DNA from: JAFEDN01 sp963818985
GTDB taxonomy: Bacteria > Pseudomonadota > Gammaproteobacteria > Coxiellales > Coxiellaceae
Length of the DNA: 64,000 bases
Direction: 5' to 3'
Assembly (NCBI GenBank): GCA_963818985.1
Contig: CAWFUJ010000004.1
Location: forward strand, 62,001-126,000
In this document: piece after piece, positions 24,863 through 34,689 of the stretch
Numbering within the stretch: the first letter of the stretch is position 1
Layout: every line of letters starts with the position of its first letter
The notes under the pieces: generated by a model
Databases searched by the model: none
What the model was told of the DNA's origin: nothing
What the model saw: only the letters and a program-made list of their open reading frames with translations
Position numbers and translations under genes: made by a program

Positions 24863-25770
24863 AATCTTAATATTCCATGTTCACTTTGCCCGGGCGCTAA
24901 CCATCGCGCTCCGGAAACACTGTTTAATGCATTCGGAAAGCCCATCCAAGGTTCCAGACAAACAAATGGCTTATCCTCTGGAGTATATATTTGTACGTAA
25001 GGAAATAAATCTCTGTCCTCTACACCTTCTGCCACCATATTAATAACATCTTTATTGGGAAAACTTAAATGGATTTCTTTATCTTCCCCCAATTGCGTCA
25101 ATTGTTCTTGAATTTCAGTGTTAGTGACAGGTGTGGGCAAATTAAACAACGGCTGTTCCCCAACTAAATCGGTTAATTGTTGGTTATAACGAAAACGACG
25201 TCGCGGACTATAATTTAAGATCACCCGATTTTTACCATTGCCCGGCTCGGGTGTTAAAAAATAGGGATGAAACCCTGCATAATAAGGCATAGCTCGATCG
25301 CCATGGTTAGTATAAGTTTGACGGCAAAATAATCGTCGGTGGGCAATTTCGTAATATAATTCTACCGTAAAGTGAAAAGGGTACACTGACCTTGTCTGTT
25401 CATCATCGCGTAAAATTAGCAATAAATGATGCTTTCCGGCTTCGCTCACTTCCCAAATCTTGTGCGCTGCAAATCCATGAATCGGCAATTCGTAAACATG
25501 TCCATCATAATAATAAGCATTGAGTTGACCCTGACGTTCTAAACGTCCACATACTGGAAAACAAAAAGGCCAGCCGCCGGGAAATTCTTTAGAATTTCGA
25601 TCCCATAAATGTTTATAATGAAATAATAATTCACGAGGTCCTTGGTGACCAGGCATCACAAAGGAAGTGCCTACCCCTCCCCGTTCTGGAACGAAGGTAG
25701 CTTGGGTTGAGCCATCTGGTGATACAATTGTATAAGCCTCTAAACCACCAATCATTTGTTTTTGAACCAT
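24850..25770 (-). CDS. Aldose 1-epimerase / hexose-6-phosphate mutarotase family protein
   Basis: About 306 residues of the galactose-mutarotase beta-sandwich. PERGG near residue 29, FCFPVCGRLE, the histidine in LPIHGFA and the AGFHPYF histidine are the conserved catalytic and substrate-binding points; the late glutamate lies in LEPWMGFPNAL. It interconverts sugar anomers in the cytoplasm. I start at ATG 25770 after GGGAG; a GTG lies one codon earlier. The exact sugar is uncertain. Confidence 0.88.
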   Translation of the reverse strand: MVQKQMIGGLEAYTIVSPDGSTQATFVPERGGVGTSFVMPGHQGPRELLFHYKHLWDRNSKEFPGGWPFCFPVCGRLERQGQLNAYYYDGHVYELPIHGFAAHKIWEVSEAGKHHLLLILRDDEQTRSVYPFHFTVELYYEIAHRRLFCRQTYTNHGDRAMPYYAGFHPYFLTPEPGNGKNRVILNYSPRRRFRYNQQLTDLVGEQPLFNLPTPVTNTEIQEQLTQLGEDKEIHLSFPNKDVINMVAEGVEDRDLFPYVQIYTPEDKPFVCLEPWMGFPNALNSVSGARWLAPGQSEHGILRLWLK

Positions 25771-25909
25771 CACTGTCTCCCATGACCAGGATTATAAGCT
25801 TATCATAATTGCAGGCAAATTCGCTATGCACACTCCGTCAGTTCAACAGTACGTTTAAAGTTAAACCCTATCCTGGTGTCAGTAGGGCCAATTCAGTATA
25901 ATAATTGCA

Positions 25910-27697
25910 ATGAAAAAAACATATCTGCGCCTCATACTTTTAATTTTCCTTGTGGCCTGTTGGCCAGTATGGGCGGATAAATCACCTTCTATTGAGATCA
26001 AAGTTGAAGGCTTACCCGACGCTATCAAAACTAAAATAGTCAGCATGTTAGCTGGCCGTAGTCAAAATATTCCACCACCACTGACAATTGAAGCGGTGCA
26101 AAATTTTTATCAACAAGCTCCGAAAAATATCAGCACTTCTTTGCAAGCCTATGGATATTTCAAACCACAGATCCTATCGAGCCTAAAAAAAGTTAATAAT
26201 AATTGGATAATTACTTATACAATCCGTCCTGGTCCTGCAGTTAAAATTATTCATGTGGATGCGAAGGTGCAGGGTGATGGGGCCGAAGACTCTGCATTTA
26301 AAAAACTACTCGCAGATCTTCCAGTTAAAGTGGGTCAAACTCTAGATGTCGATCAATACCAACAAGCCAAAGATTCTTTATTTAATTTAGCTTCTACTCG
26401 CGGTTATTTCGATGCGAAGATGCTCGTTAATCAAATCATTATTAATATTAACTATCGACAAGCTTCCATTGTTTTACATTTTGATACCGGCAAACGTTAC
26501 CGTTTTGGACCTACCTATTTTCCACCCACTGATTTAAACGAAGATTTGTTAGAACGTTTTCTCAGATATAGTCCTGGAGAACTTTACAACAGCACTCTGC
26601 TACAAAAAACTCAGCAAGTGCTTGCTGGGAGTGGCTTCTTCTCTCAATCTGTCGTCACTCCGATGACAACTGATATAGAGGATATGCGAGTTCCCATCAA
26701 AGTGGAATTAACTCCCGTTAGACCACGCCGTTACACTTTTGGCTTGGGATATGGCACCGATACTGGCCCTCGAGGCACCTTAGGTTTCAATTGGATACCC
26801 ATTAACTCTTACGGTCATCACTTAAATTTTATGGCTCGAGGATCTTATTTGGATGTCGGAGGGCAAACCCAACAAAATAGCTATGCGAATCTAAGTTATA
26901 TTGTGCCTGGAAAAGACCCAGCAACGGATTCATACGCGTTTACAGTAGGCTATGGAATTATAAAACAAACTACTGGAAGAGCTGAAAGCTTTAAAGCCGC
27001 CGCCAGTTATAACACGGTTTTAGGAGACGATTGGCAAGAAATATTAGCACTTAACTTTATCAATGAACGCTATAATTTTATTGACACTCTCAACACCAAT
27101 GCCAATTTGTTATACCCAAGTGGGCATTGGCAATACCTTCACAATCGTTCCATTATAAAAGACAAAATAATTACCCGAGGCCTAAGTGCTGCTTTTGATT
27201 TGCTGGGCGCCCCGTTTCAATTAGGAGCTCCGTCTGGGTTTTTGCAAGCAAAAGCCAGCCTCAAAGCCTTAGCCACTTTAGATATCACTCAAACCCGTTT
27301 TTTGTTTCGTACCCAACTAGGGCATACCCAAATTAATGATTTGATGAATTTACCGCTCACCTTGCAATTATTTGCAGGTGGTCCAAACTCCATCCGCGGT
27401 TTTAAATATAATACCATTGGTCCTGGGCGAGAATTATTTGTCGTCAGCGGCGAAATCCAACAAAAAATCTATGGCAATTTTTATCTAGCCGGTTTTGTCG
27501 ACTCAGGTATTGTGAGCGATAGAAAAGATGATTTGGACAAACCTGCTCAGCACCATGTGGGTTATTACAATGTGGGTGTGGGTGCAGGTGTCGTTTACTT
27601 AACTCAAATTGGCGCCGTGGAATTGGCTTTAGCGAGACCCGTCACTAACGGCGGTAAAATTTGGCAACTTGAATTTTCTGTGGGCGCAGAATTATAG
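25910..27697 (+). CDS. tamA: TamA, outer membrane translocation and assembly protein
   Basis: A 595-residue Omp85-family protein. A signal peptide covers about residues 1-22 (LVACWPVWA), followed by POTRA domains (about 25-260) and a 16-strand barrel ending in F-S-V-G-A-E-L. The Omp85 lid motif appears as GGPNSIRGFKYN near 490. TamA works with TamB in phospholipid transport and outer membrane assembly. tamB begins 7 bp downstream. Length matches the family (about 577). Confidence 0.93.
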   Translation: MKKTYLRLILLIFLVACWPVWADKSPSIEIKVEGLPDAIKTKIVSMLAGRSQNIPPPLTIEAVQNFYQQAPKNISTSLQAYGYFKPQILSSLKKVNNNWIITYTIRPGPAVKIIHVDAKVQGDGAEDSAFKKLLADLPVKVGQTLDVDQYQQAKDSLFNLASTRGYFDAKMLVNQIIININYRQASIVLHFDTGKRYRFGPTYFPPTDLNEDLLERFLRYSPGELYNSTLLQKTQQVLAGSGFFSQSVVTPMTTDIEDMRVPIKVELTPVRPRRYTFGLGYGTDTGPRGTLGFNWIPINSYGHHLNFMARGSYLDVGGQTQQNSYANLSYIVPGKDPATDSYAFTVGYGIIKQTTGRAESFKAAASYNTVLGDDWQEILALNFINERYNFIDTLNTNANLLYPSGHWQYLHNRSIIKDKIITRGLSAAFDLLGAPFQLGAPSGFLQAKASLKALATLDITQTRFLFRTQLGHTQINDLMNLPLTLQLFAGGPNSIRGFKYNTIGPGRELFVVSGEIQQKIYGNFYLAGFVDSGIVSDRKDDLDKPAQHHVGYYNVGVGAGVVYLTQIGAVELALARPVTNGGKIWQLEFSVGAEL

Positions 27698-27704
27698 GGA
27701 AACT

Positions 27705-30700
27705 ATGTGGATTAATATAATACTACATTGGCTCAAAGCAATATTTCGTTGGCTCATGATAATGTTGATCATTCCACTATTTTTGATCGCATTCATGCTC
27801 ACCCCAGCGGGATTAAAAATTAGCTTTGCAATAGCCAGTAAAATTCTTCCAGGCCAATTACACTACCGGCAAGTCTCTGGGTCATTGTTAGGGCCTCTGA
27901 CCATTGAAAAGTTTAGTTATCATTATCAAAATCAGAATTTCGCTGCTAAAAAAGTATTTCTCCAATGGCGCCCTTCCGCCCTGATTCATGGAAAAGTTTA
28001 TATTGATCAAATCAATCTTACTAATTTATCTGTTACTGTTCCCATGCAAACCCAGTTACCTCCAAAAGAAGTCACAGTGGGAACAATCAGACAACAGCTA
28101 GAAGAAATTCAACCGCTACTGACTCGCATTTATTTGCCTTTTAACTTACAAATTGGTCAAGCAACTATTAATCATCTTAGCTTTGGTCAAAAAAAGAATG
28201 AATTTCCGATTCAAATCAGCATGATTAATCTGAGCAATGTGTTGCTTCAAGCTAATGCGGTGAAAATGGAATTTAGCGGTCAGCTAGTCCAGCCATATCC
28301 ATTGCAAACTCGATTGTCAGTTAATGGTTCTCCACAAAATTATCACTTTCAATTAACCGCTTACAATTCCGAAACACATTGGATAGTCAACGGCAACGTC
28401 ACACCAGAGCAAATTCAACTCGAAACATCCAATTCATTAATTTTTGGCGGCAAACTAGCAGTACATCTCCTTTGGCATTGGTCTAAGCCTCTCAGTTGGG
28501 AGTTAAAACTTGAAGGACAACATTTAGATTTAAGTAAACTAGAGCCAGACTGGCCTCACCCGCTCAATGCAAAAATTGATAGCGCAGGTTATTTGGGCGA
28601 AGATTCTCCGCATATCACTTGGAATGCAGTGCTTGATACTGCCAATACTAAACTTGAAACCCAAGGAAAATATGATAAGCAATGGGATGTTACTTGGAAT
28701 ATCGTCGCAAAACAATTAGCAGAGTTGTTACCATTTAGTAGTGGTTCTATAAATTCCAAAGGTGAATTGCATGGTTCCTTAATTCATCCAGAGACCAAAG
28801 GTTTTTTACAAGCGAACTTATTGCGTTGGCAAGAATATCGGATTGATAAGCTTTCCGCAGCTTGGAATATTGATGTCGCTGATGTTAGACCATCACAGTT
28901 TCAAATCGATGCTACCCAGTTATTCTCAAATGTTATTCATATTCAACAACTACAATTATCAGGGCTTGGAAAATGGGAGAAACATCAGCTTAATGCTGAT
29001 ATCCAAGGTTACAACACCCATTTGAAAATGCTTCTTATTGGTGGTTTTGTACAAAAAAATTGGCAAGGATCCATTGATAAGCTATCGGTTTCTGCCCCCC
29101 ATGCTGGCACCTGGGAATTAAGCAAACCAACTGCTTTATCAGTATCTTCTCAACACATTGATATTACCGCCATGTGTTTACAAAGTACTTTCAAATCGCA
29201 AGTATGTATGAGAGGCCAATGGCGAGGGAGTGATAACTCTTGGCAAGCCTTTCTAACCAGTAGGCTGAATTTTCAAGAATTAGGAACATTAATTCCTGAA
29301 GAAATAGCTATAAACGTTCCATTAGATTTACATGGTAGCGTACAAGGAGTTGGCGAACGAATTCAATTAGGTCAGCTAACTGGTAACTTGGGTGCAGGCT
29401 TTGTTCGTTATTCAGATGGAGAACTCACCGCTCAGGCAGAAGTTAAAAATTCAATCTTCAATGCAAAAATTGATAAAAGCGGCGGTTCAGCCAATCTACA
29501 AATAAATTTAAGAAATGAAAGCTCTATTATCGGAAATTTGTCTTTACCTCGAATGAGTACCCAAAATTTATTAGCGAGTAACCAAGAGCTGAAAGGAAAA
29601 ATCCAGATTAACTTAAATGATTTAACATTGTTAAAAACGTTTATACCAGAAATAGTCACTCCAGTCGGTAAATTTAAAGCTGATTTTGCAATAGGCGGTA
29701 CGGTAGGGCAACCTTTGCTGAACGGCAATGCCCGATTAAATCAAGGATTTATTAGAATTCCAGGGTTTAATGTTCAGTTAAATGATATAAATATGGCTCT
29801 AAATGCTAAAGATAAACAATTGTTTTATACTCTTTCCGCAACCTCAGCAAATCAGCCATTGAAAATAGTGGGTCAAACTGATTTGCAGCAAAGCGGTTTT
29901 CCTACCCAATTCTCTTTAAGTGGAAATAATGTCTTATTGATCAATACTCCGATTTATATAGTTTATGTTTCGCCAAATATTAAGGTGCAGATGAATGGAA
30001 AAAGAATCGACATCACGGGTAACGTAACCATACCCCATGCATTGATTCGCGAATTGGGATTTCAACAAGGCACCACCTTACCTCTCGATGAAGTTGTTTT
30101 TGTTGGGGAACATCCCGTTGTGAAAAAAAATCCTAACAACGTCTATGCTGAATTAACTATTAATTTTGGCGACGACGTAAAAGTTGATAGCCAGACTTTA
30201 AAAGGTAAATTATCAGGTTCGCTCACTATTTTCAGCCAACCTGGACAAGTTATTTTAGGCACTGGACGTGTTAATGTGAGTGATGGAATTTATGAGGTTT
30301 ATGGAAGAAAATTAACTATTGCCCCCAGCTCTGGAATTGTTTATCGGCGTAATCCACTCACTAATCCTTCATTAAATATCCAAGCGACCACTCAGGTTAT
30401 TGTCACCGATCCGGTAAGTCAACAGCAATTGGGCACCAATGAAATAACTGTAGGAATGAATATTGGTGGATCTAGCAGTTCTCCGCAAGTCACGCTATTT
30501 TCCAGTGCCGGTAATTTATCGCAAGCAGATATGCTTTCATATTTATTACTTGGCACATCGAGCGCTGGCATTTCGCCTACTAATATGAATCTATTATTAC
30601 AAGCTTTGAATACTATTCCTCTCACTAAAAAAGGTGCTGGCGGAGTGGGCGGCATCACCAATCAAATAAAACAAAGCTTAGGATTTAGTGAGTTTGGAGT

Positions 30701-30986
30701 GGAATCAGAAACTAGATATGGTGCTGGTAATGAAAAACTTCCGACCGCCACTCCATCTTCTTATTTTGTTGTCGGTAAACGTTTGACTTCTAGAATATAT
30801 TTTCGATATCGATATGATCCTTTTAATACCATTAACTTGTTTCAGTTAAATTACCTTTTTTCTAAAAACTGGAGTTTACAACTTGAAACCGATGGTAACA
30901 CTCAAAGCGGCGCCGATATTCTTTACACCATCGAAACAGGTACGACTAAAGCAGCCAATAAAACATTGGAAAGCAAAAAACCCTAG
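27705..30986 (+). CDS. tamB: TamB, inner-membrane anchored AsmA-like translocation protein
   Basis: About 1093 residues from ATG 27705, preceded by AGGGA; the longer frame reads back into tamA. One N-terminal anchor (about residues 12-36) precedes a very long beta-helical periplasmic region with AsmA-like repeats. The C-terminal DUF490/TamB domain has VNVSDGIYEVYGRKLTIAP, QADMLSYLLLGTSS and a final beta-strand segment YFRYRYDPFNTINLF. It forms the periplasm-spanning partner of TamA and probably a lipid conduit. E. coli TamB is 1259 residues, so this one is somewhat short but complete. Confidence 0.93.
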   Translation: MWINIILHWLKAIFRWLMIMLIIPLFLIAFMLTPAGLKISFAIASKILPGQLHYRQVSGSLLGPLTIEKFSYHYQNQNFAAKKVFLQWRPSALIHGKVYIDQINLTNLSVTVPMQTQLPPKEVTVGTIRQQLEEIQPLLTRIYLPFNLQIGQATINHLSFGQKKNEFPIQISMINLSNVLLQANAVKMEFSGQLVQPYPLQTRLSVNGSPQNYHFQLTAYNSETHWIVNGNVTPEQIQLETSNSLIFGGKLAVHLLWHWSKPLSWELKLEGQHLDLSKLEPDWPHPLNAKIDSAGYLGEDSPHITWNAVLDTANTKLETQGKYDKQWDVTWNIVAKQLAELLPFSSGSINSKGELHGSLIHPETKGFLQANLLRWQEYRIDKLSAAWNIDVADVRPSQFQIDATQLFSNVIHIQQLQLSGLGKWEKHQLNADIQGYNTHLKMLLIGGFVQKNWQGSIDKLSVSAPHAGTWELSKPTALSVSSQHIDITAMCLQSTFKSQVCMRGQWRGSDNSWQAFLTSRLNFQELGTLIPEEIAINVPLDLHGSVQGVGERIQLGQLTGNLGAGFVRYSDGELTAQAEVKNSIFNAKIDKSGGSANLQINLRNESSIIGNLSLPRMSTQNLLASNQELKGKIQINLNDLTLLKTFIPEIVTPVGKFKADFAIGGTVGQPLLNGNARLNQGFIRIPGFNVQLNDINMALNAKDKQLFYTLSATSANQPLKIVGQTDLQQSGFPTQFSLSGNNVLLINTPIYIVYVSPNIKVQMNGKRIDITGNVTIPHALIRELGFQQGTTLPLDEVVFVGEHPVVKKNPNNVYAELTINFGDDVKVDSQTLKGKLSGSLTIFSQPGQVILGTGRVNVSDGIYEVYGRKLTIAPSSGIVYRRNPLTNPSLNIQATTQVIVTDPVSQQQLGTNEITVGMNIGGSSSSPQVTLFSSAGNLSQADMLSYLLLGTSSAGISPTNMNLLLQALNTIPLTKKGAGGVGGITNQIKQSLGFSEFGVESETRYGAGNEKLPTATPSSYFVVGKRLTSRIYFRYRYDPFNTINLFQLNYLFSKNWSLQLETDGNTQSGADILYTIETGTTKAANKTLESKKP

Positions 30987-31059
30987 CACCTCGTCATACC
31001 GCGCCGCGGCTTGACAGGTTTTGTTGCAGATTTTTCTTTATGACAAACAAAAAAAGGGA

Positions 31060-32886
31060 TTAAACACTTTCGCAGGCAAAAACTGTCGTTAGTTTATCTA
31101 AAATTGTGATGAATTCTTTAGGCAAGTGATCGGCAAATTTTTTGAAAAATTCAACATGCAATTTAAGTTCAGCAGACCATTCATCTTCATTCACCGCTAT
31201 CAATTGAGCAAAACGTGCTGGCGTCATTTGCTGCAAACCTCGCCAATCAATTTCATCATATTTTGGAACGATGCCTATTGGGGTTTGCAAACCGTCAACG
31301 CGTTGGTTAACCCGATCGATAATCCATTTTAGTACTCGCATATTCTCGCCATACCCTGGCCATAAAAAACTACCTTCTTCAGATTTACGAAACCAATTAA
31401 CACCAAATATTTGCGGCGCCAATTGACGATTATTACCCATGTTTAACCAATGCTGAAAATAGTCTCCCATGTTATATCCACAAAATGGCAACATCGCCAT
31501 TGGATCTTGGCGAATGATGCCAACCTCACCCGTTGCTGCGGCAGTCGTTTCAGAAGCAGTGGTTGCTCCTAGATAAACACCACTCTGCCAATTTTCTGCG
31601 TGATAAACCAAAGGTATGGTCGTGGCTCGTCGGCCACCAAAAATAAATGCATCGATCGGTACTCCGTCTGCTCTTTCTGATTGTGGGTCTGTAGAAGGAC
31701 ACTGAGAAACAGACACGGTAAATCTTGAATTAGGATGTGCTGCTTTACGACCACAATCAGGTGTCCACGGCTGTCCTTGCCAATCTATTAAATGCGGTGG
31801 CGGAGTATCCGTCATTCCTTCCCACCAAACGTCATTATCTGGCGTTAAAGCAACATTGGTAAAAATTGTATTTTTAGTAATTGTGTTCATGATATTGGCA
31901 TTGGTTTTTAAGGAGGTCCCGGAGGCGACGCCAAAAAAACCGGCTTCGGGATTAATCGCGTATAAACGGCCATCTGCACCTGGCTTAATCCAAGCGATAT
32001 CATCACCCACAGTTGTCACCCTCCACCCTGCAAAAGATTCCGGTGGAATAAGCATAGCAAAATTAGTTTTGCCACAAGCGCTCGGGAAGGCTGCAGCAAG
32101 GTAAGTTTTTTCACCTTTTGGTGATTCAACGCCCATAATCAACATGTGTTCTGCCAGCCAACCTTCCTCATGACCAATGATCGAGCCGATTCTTAACGAT
32201 ATGCATTTTTTTCCAAGCAAAGCATTGCCACCATAGCCGCTGCCAAAAGACCAAATTTCTCGTTCTTCGGGGAAGTGGGCAATGTAAATATGTTCTTTAT
32301 TACAAGGCCAGGTGACATCTTTCACTTTATCGGTCAATGGCATACCCACTGAATGTAAGCACTTTATAAAATCCCTCTGACCCAGATGATCTAAGACATG
32401 TGCGCCCATTCGCGTCATTATTTTCATGTTGACGACAACATAAGGAGAGTCGGTAATTTCCACACCAAAACGCGCCAATGGTGAATCCAGAGGACCCATG
32501 CAAAATGGGACTACATACATCGTTCTCCCACGCATACAATTTTTAAATAACTCGTGAAGCGTGTCTTTCATTTCCTGTGCGTCACGCCAATTATTGGTAG
32601 GACCAGCTAGTTCTTGATTTTGGCTACAAATAAAAGTACGACTTTCTACTCGCGCTACATCCGCAGGATCTGAAAGGGCTAAGTAGCTATTGGGTCTGAG
32701 TTTTGGATTAAGCGGCTTAAACGTACCTTTCGCAACCATTTCTGCACATAATTGCTCATACTCTTCTTGGCTGCCATCACACCAATGAACCGAATTAGGT
32801 TGACAATGTGAAGCTATTTCATCCACCCAAGCGATCAGTTTTTCATTTTTTACAAAGTTAGGTACGTTTTGATATCGACTCTTCAT
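31060..32886 (-). CDS. pckG: Phosphoenolpyruvate carboxykinase (GTP)
   Basis: 608 residues from ATG 32886, which follows GAGAGGAAG; upstream codons give a non-homologous 34-residue extension. GTP-type PEPCK converts oxaloacetate to PEP. Visible motifs: the kinase P-loop FPSACGKTNFAML, the VGDDIAWIKPG metal site, and FIFGGRRATTIPLV. The GTP form is usual in animals and some bacteria; most enterobacteria use the ATP form (PckA). It suggests gluconeogenesis from amino acids or fatty acids, typical of host-dependent gammaproteobacteria. Confidence 0.96.
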   Translation of the reverse strand: MKSRYQNVPNFVKNEKLIAWVDEIASHCQPNSVHWCDGSQEEYEQLCAEMVAKGTFKPLNPKLRPNSYLALSDPADVARVESRTFICSQNQELAGPTNNWRDAQEMKDTLHELFKNCMRGRTMYVVPFCMGPLDSPLARFGVEITDSPYVVVNMKIMTRMGAHVLDHLGQRDFIKCLHSVGMPLTDKVKDVTWPCNKEHIYIAHFPEEREIWSFGSGYGGNALLGKKCISLRIGSIIGHEEGWLAEHMLIMGVESPKGEKTYLAAAFPSACGKTNFAMLIPPESFAGWRVTTVGDDIAWIKPGADGRLYAINPEAGFFGVASGTSLKTNANIMNTITKNTIFTNVALTPDNDVWWEGMTDTPPPHLIDWQGQPWTPDCGRKAAHPNSRFTVSVSQCPSTDPQSERADGVPIDAFIFGGRRATTIPLVYHAENWQSGVYLGATTASETTAAATGEVGIIRQDPMAMLPFCGYNMGDYFQHWLNMGNNRQLAPQIFGVNWFRKSEEGSFLWPGYGENMRVLKWIIDRVNQRVDGLQTPIGIVPKYDEIDWRGLQQMTPARFAQLIAVNEDEWSAELKLHVEFFKKFADHLPKEFITILDKLTTVFACESV

Positions 32887-33055
32887 GGAACTTCCTCTCG
32901 GTGGATAATGTAAGCAGCGTCTTCGGATACCAAATTTTACCTTATACCTACCAAAAATCAACAGCCAAAGATCCGTTGAAAAAAGCATAATTTAATATTC
33001 CCATAACATTATATAAATAAAATATTATAAAAATAGACTGACTGTAAAAGAAATT

Positions 33056-34579
33056 ATGAGCAAAGAAGACGAATATAAAATACATGACTTATTATACATT
33101 TCAAAATTAAATAGCCAGCCTGAACATATTGAAATAGAAGAATACTCCATGGTCTTGCTTAACCAAGGGGCACTGGGCCAGCGCTATGCGGTCGTAGGTT
33201 TTATTAATGAGTTAAACGGCCAAATATTACTATTTTTCAGACCATCATATGAAGAAGGAGTTGAGGATAAAAACCGAGAACAATTTAAAAAAGAGGATCG
33301 GGTCGAATCTAGGAAAGATGTGACCGGAATAGTGCATCAAGCATTGATAGCCCTGATATTGCAGCAATATCAGGATAAAGGGCCTGAATATGCTTTTTTA
33401 TATTATTCTAAAAAAATAGGTCTTTCGTTCTATAAATATTCCAAGTATGCTTTGTTATGGATTAACAGATCAACCTTAAATTCGGATGTTTTTGAAATCA
33501 ACGAAGTAGCAATGTATGCTTTTTATTTTAAAAACCAAGATAGTTTCATACGCCCCATATACACAAATTTATTATATCTTCAACGCTCTTTAGAAATTAC
33601 TCTATTCGATAAAATAAAACTATGCGTTAAATTAAAAATTATGGAATATCATAAACTAACTATTCTTTCTAAAGATGAACAAGAATTAGAAGAAAAAACT
33701 CAATTTCTTACTAGAGAGAAATGTACTAATTATGCCGATGACAAGGAATGGAAGAATATTTATAAAGATAAATTTAAAATCGGAACATTATTCATGGATA
33801 CAATTTATTTTGCCTCAGGTATGAGAAAAGCAATCGCAACAAATCCATGGCCACAGGATGAAAATTTTTTAGTGGTTAAAAAAACACTCGAAACTGCCAA
33901 AAAATATAATTTAAAAATTCTTATTACTCATATTCCACAAGTATTTTTCGAAGACCCACTTTATATGGTTATTCATGCAACCAAAGCATTAGATTTTAAA
34001 ACCGTTGAAGTATTAATTAATGCCAATAAATTACAAATAAATTTAATTAAGGCAGTAGAAAAGGAGAAGACATATCTGTTTGATGCTTTTATTTCCTTAA
34101 TAAAAGAAGGTGATTTACAACAGCTAAAATTACTTCAAACAATATTGCCGGATATGTTTAAAGAGCTCCTGCAAAAAAAGGATTCTAAGAACTATACTGG
34201 ATTAATGACCGCAAAATTGCTGAACAAAAAACCTATCATTCAATGGTTGTTGGAACAAGGAGCAGTTCATGTGATCGAACCGGACTTTGCAAATTCAATG
34301 TATAATAAAATAAAAATGCTATTAGTTCAGAAAAAATTCCTTGAAACGATGATGATTTTGCGTTTATATTCACCTGAGATAGATACAGTAATAACTGAAC
34401 AAAAAGAAAACATTTTCTTTAATTCATATAAAGATTGCGTAAAAAATTCTGAGACCACACAAATTAAATTATTTAGACAATATTTTCCTGATATGTTCAA
34501 TGATTTTTCTAGAAAATGTATTTCGTGTGAAGAAATTCAACAATCTTCGACAGATTCCGGCGCCTACATGTTAACTTAA
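33056..34579 (+). CDS. Unknown protein with ankyrin-like C-terminal helices
   Basis: A 507-residue Lys-rich, AT-rich soluble protein I do not recognise. The second half (about 275-450) is a series of helical hairpins; KNYTGLMTAKLLNKKPIIQW and LLEQGAV resemble an ankyrin unit, preceded by weaker copies (VIHATKALDFKTVEVLINANK). No signal peptide or membrane segment. Codon use is more AT-rich than in neighbouring pckG. It stands alone between pckG and the flippase. Ankyrin-bearing orphans are often type IV effectors in Legionellales; that is inference from style only. Confidence 0.65.
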   Translation: MSKEDEYKIHDLLYISKLNSQPEHIEIEEYSMVLLNQGALGQRYAVVGFINELNGQILLFFRPSYEEGVEDKNREQFKKEDRVESRKDVTGIVHQALIALILQQYQDKGPEYAFLYYSKKIGLSFYKYSKYALLWINRSTLNSDVFEINEVAMYAFYFKNQDSFIRPIYTNLLYLQRSLEITLFDKIKLCVKLKIMEYHKLTILSKDEQELEEKTQFLTREKCTNYADDKEWKNIYKDKFKIGTLFMDTIYFASGMRKAIATNPWPQDENFLVVKKTLETAKKYNLKILITHIPQVFFEDPLYMVIHATKALDFKTVEVLINANKLQINLIKAVEKEKTYLFDAFISLIKEGDLQQLKLLQTILPDMFKELLQKKDSKNYTGLMTAKLLNKKPIIQWLLEQGAVHVIEPDFANSMYNKIKMLLVQKKFLETMMILRLYSPEIDTVITEQKENIFFNSYKDCVKNSETTQIKLFRQYFPDMFNDFSRKCISCEEIQQSSTDSGAYMLT

Positions 34580-34583
34580 GCTG

Positions 34584-34689
34584 CGTCATTGCGAGTGTTA
34601 GCGAAGCAATCCAGTACAATGTTGGTGCATGGTAAATTGACTTAGTCCAAGCATTACACTGGATTGCTTCGCTTACGCTCGCAATAACG
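34584..34689. repeat. Inverted repeat of the CATTGCGAG...AAGCAATCCAGT type
   Basis: Left arm 34584-34615 (TCATTGCGAG, GCGAAGCAATCCAGT) and right arm about 34656-34689 (ACTGGATTGCTTCGC, GCTCGCAATAACG) face each other. The right arm contains the last codons and stop of the flippase gene. Confidence 0.8.
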
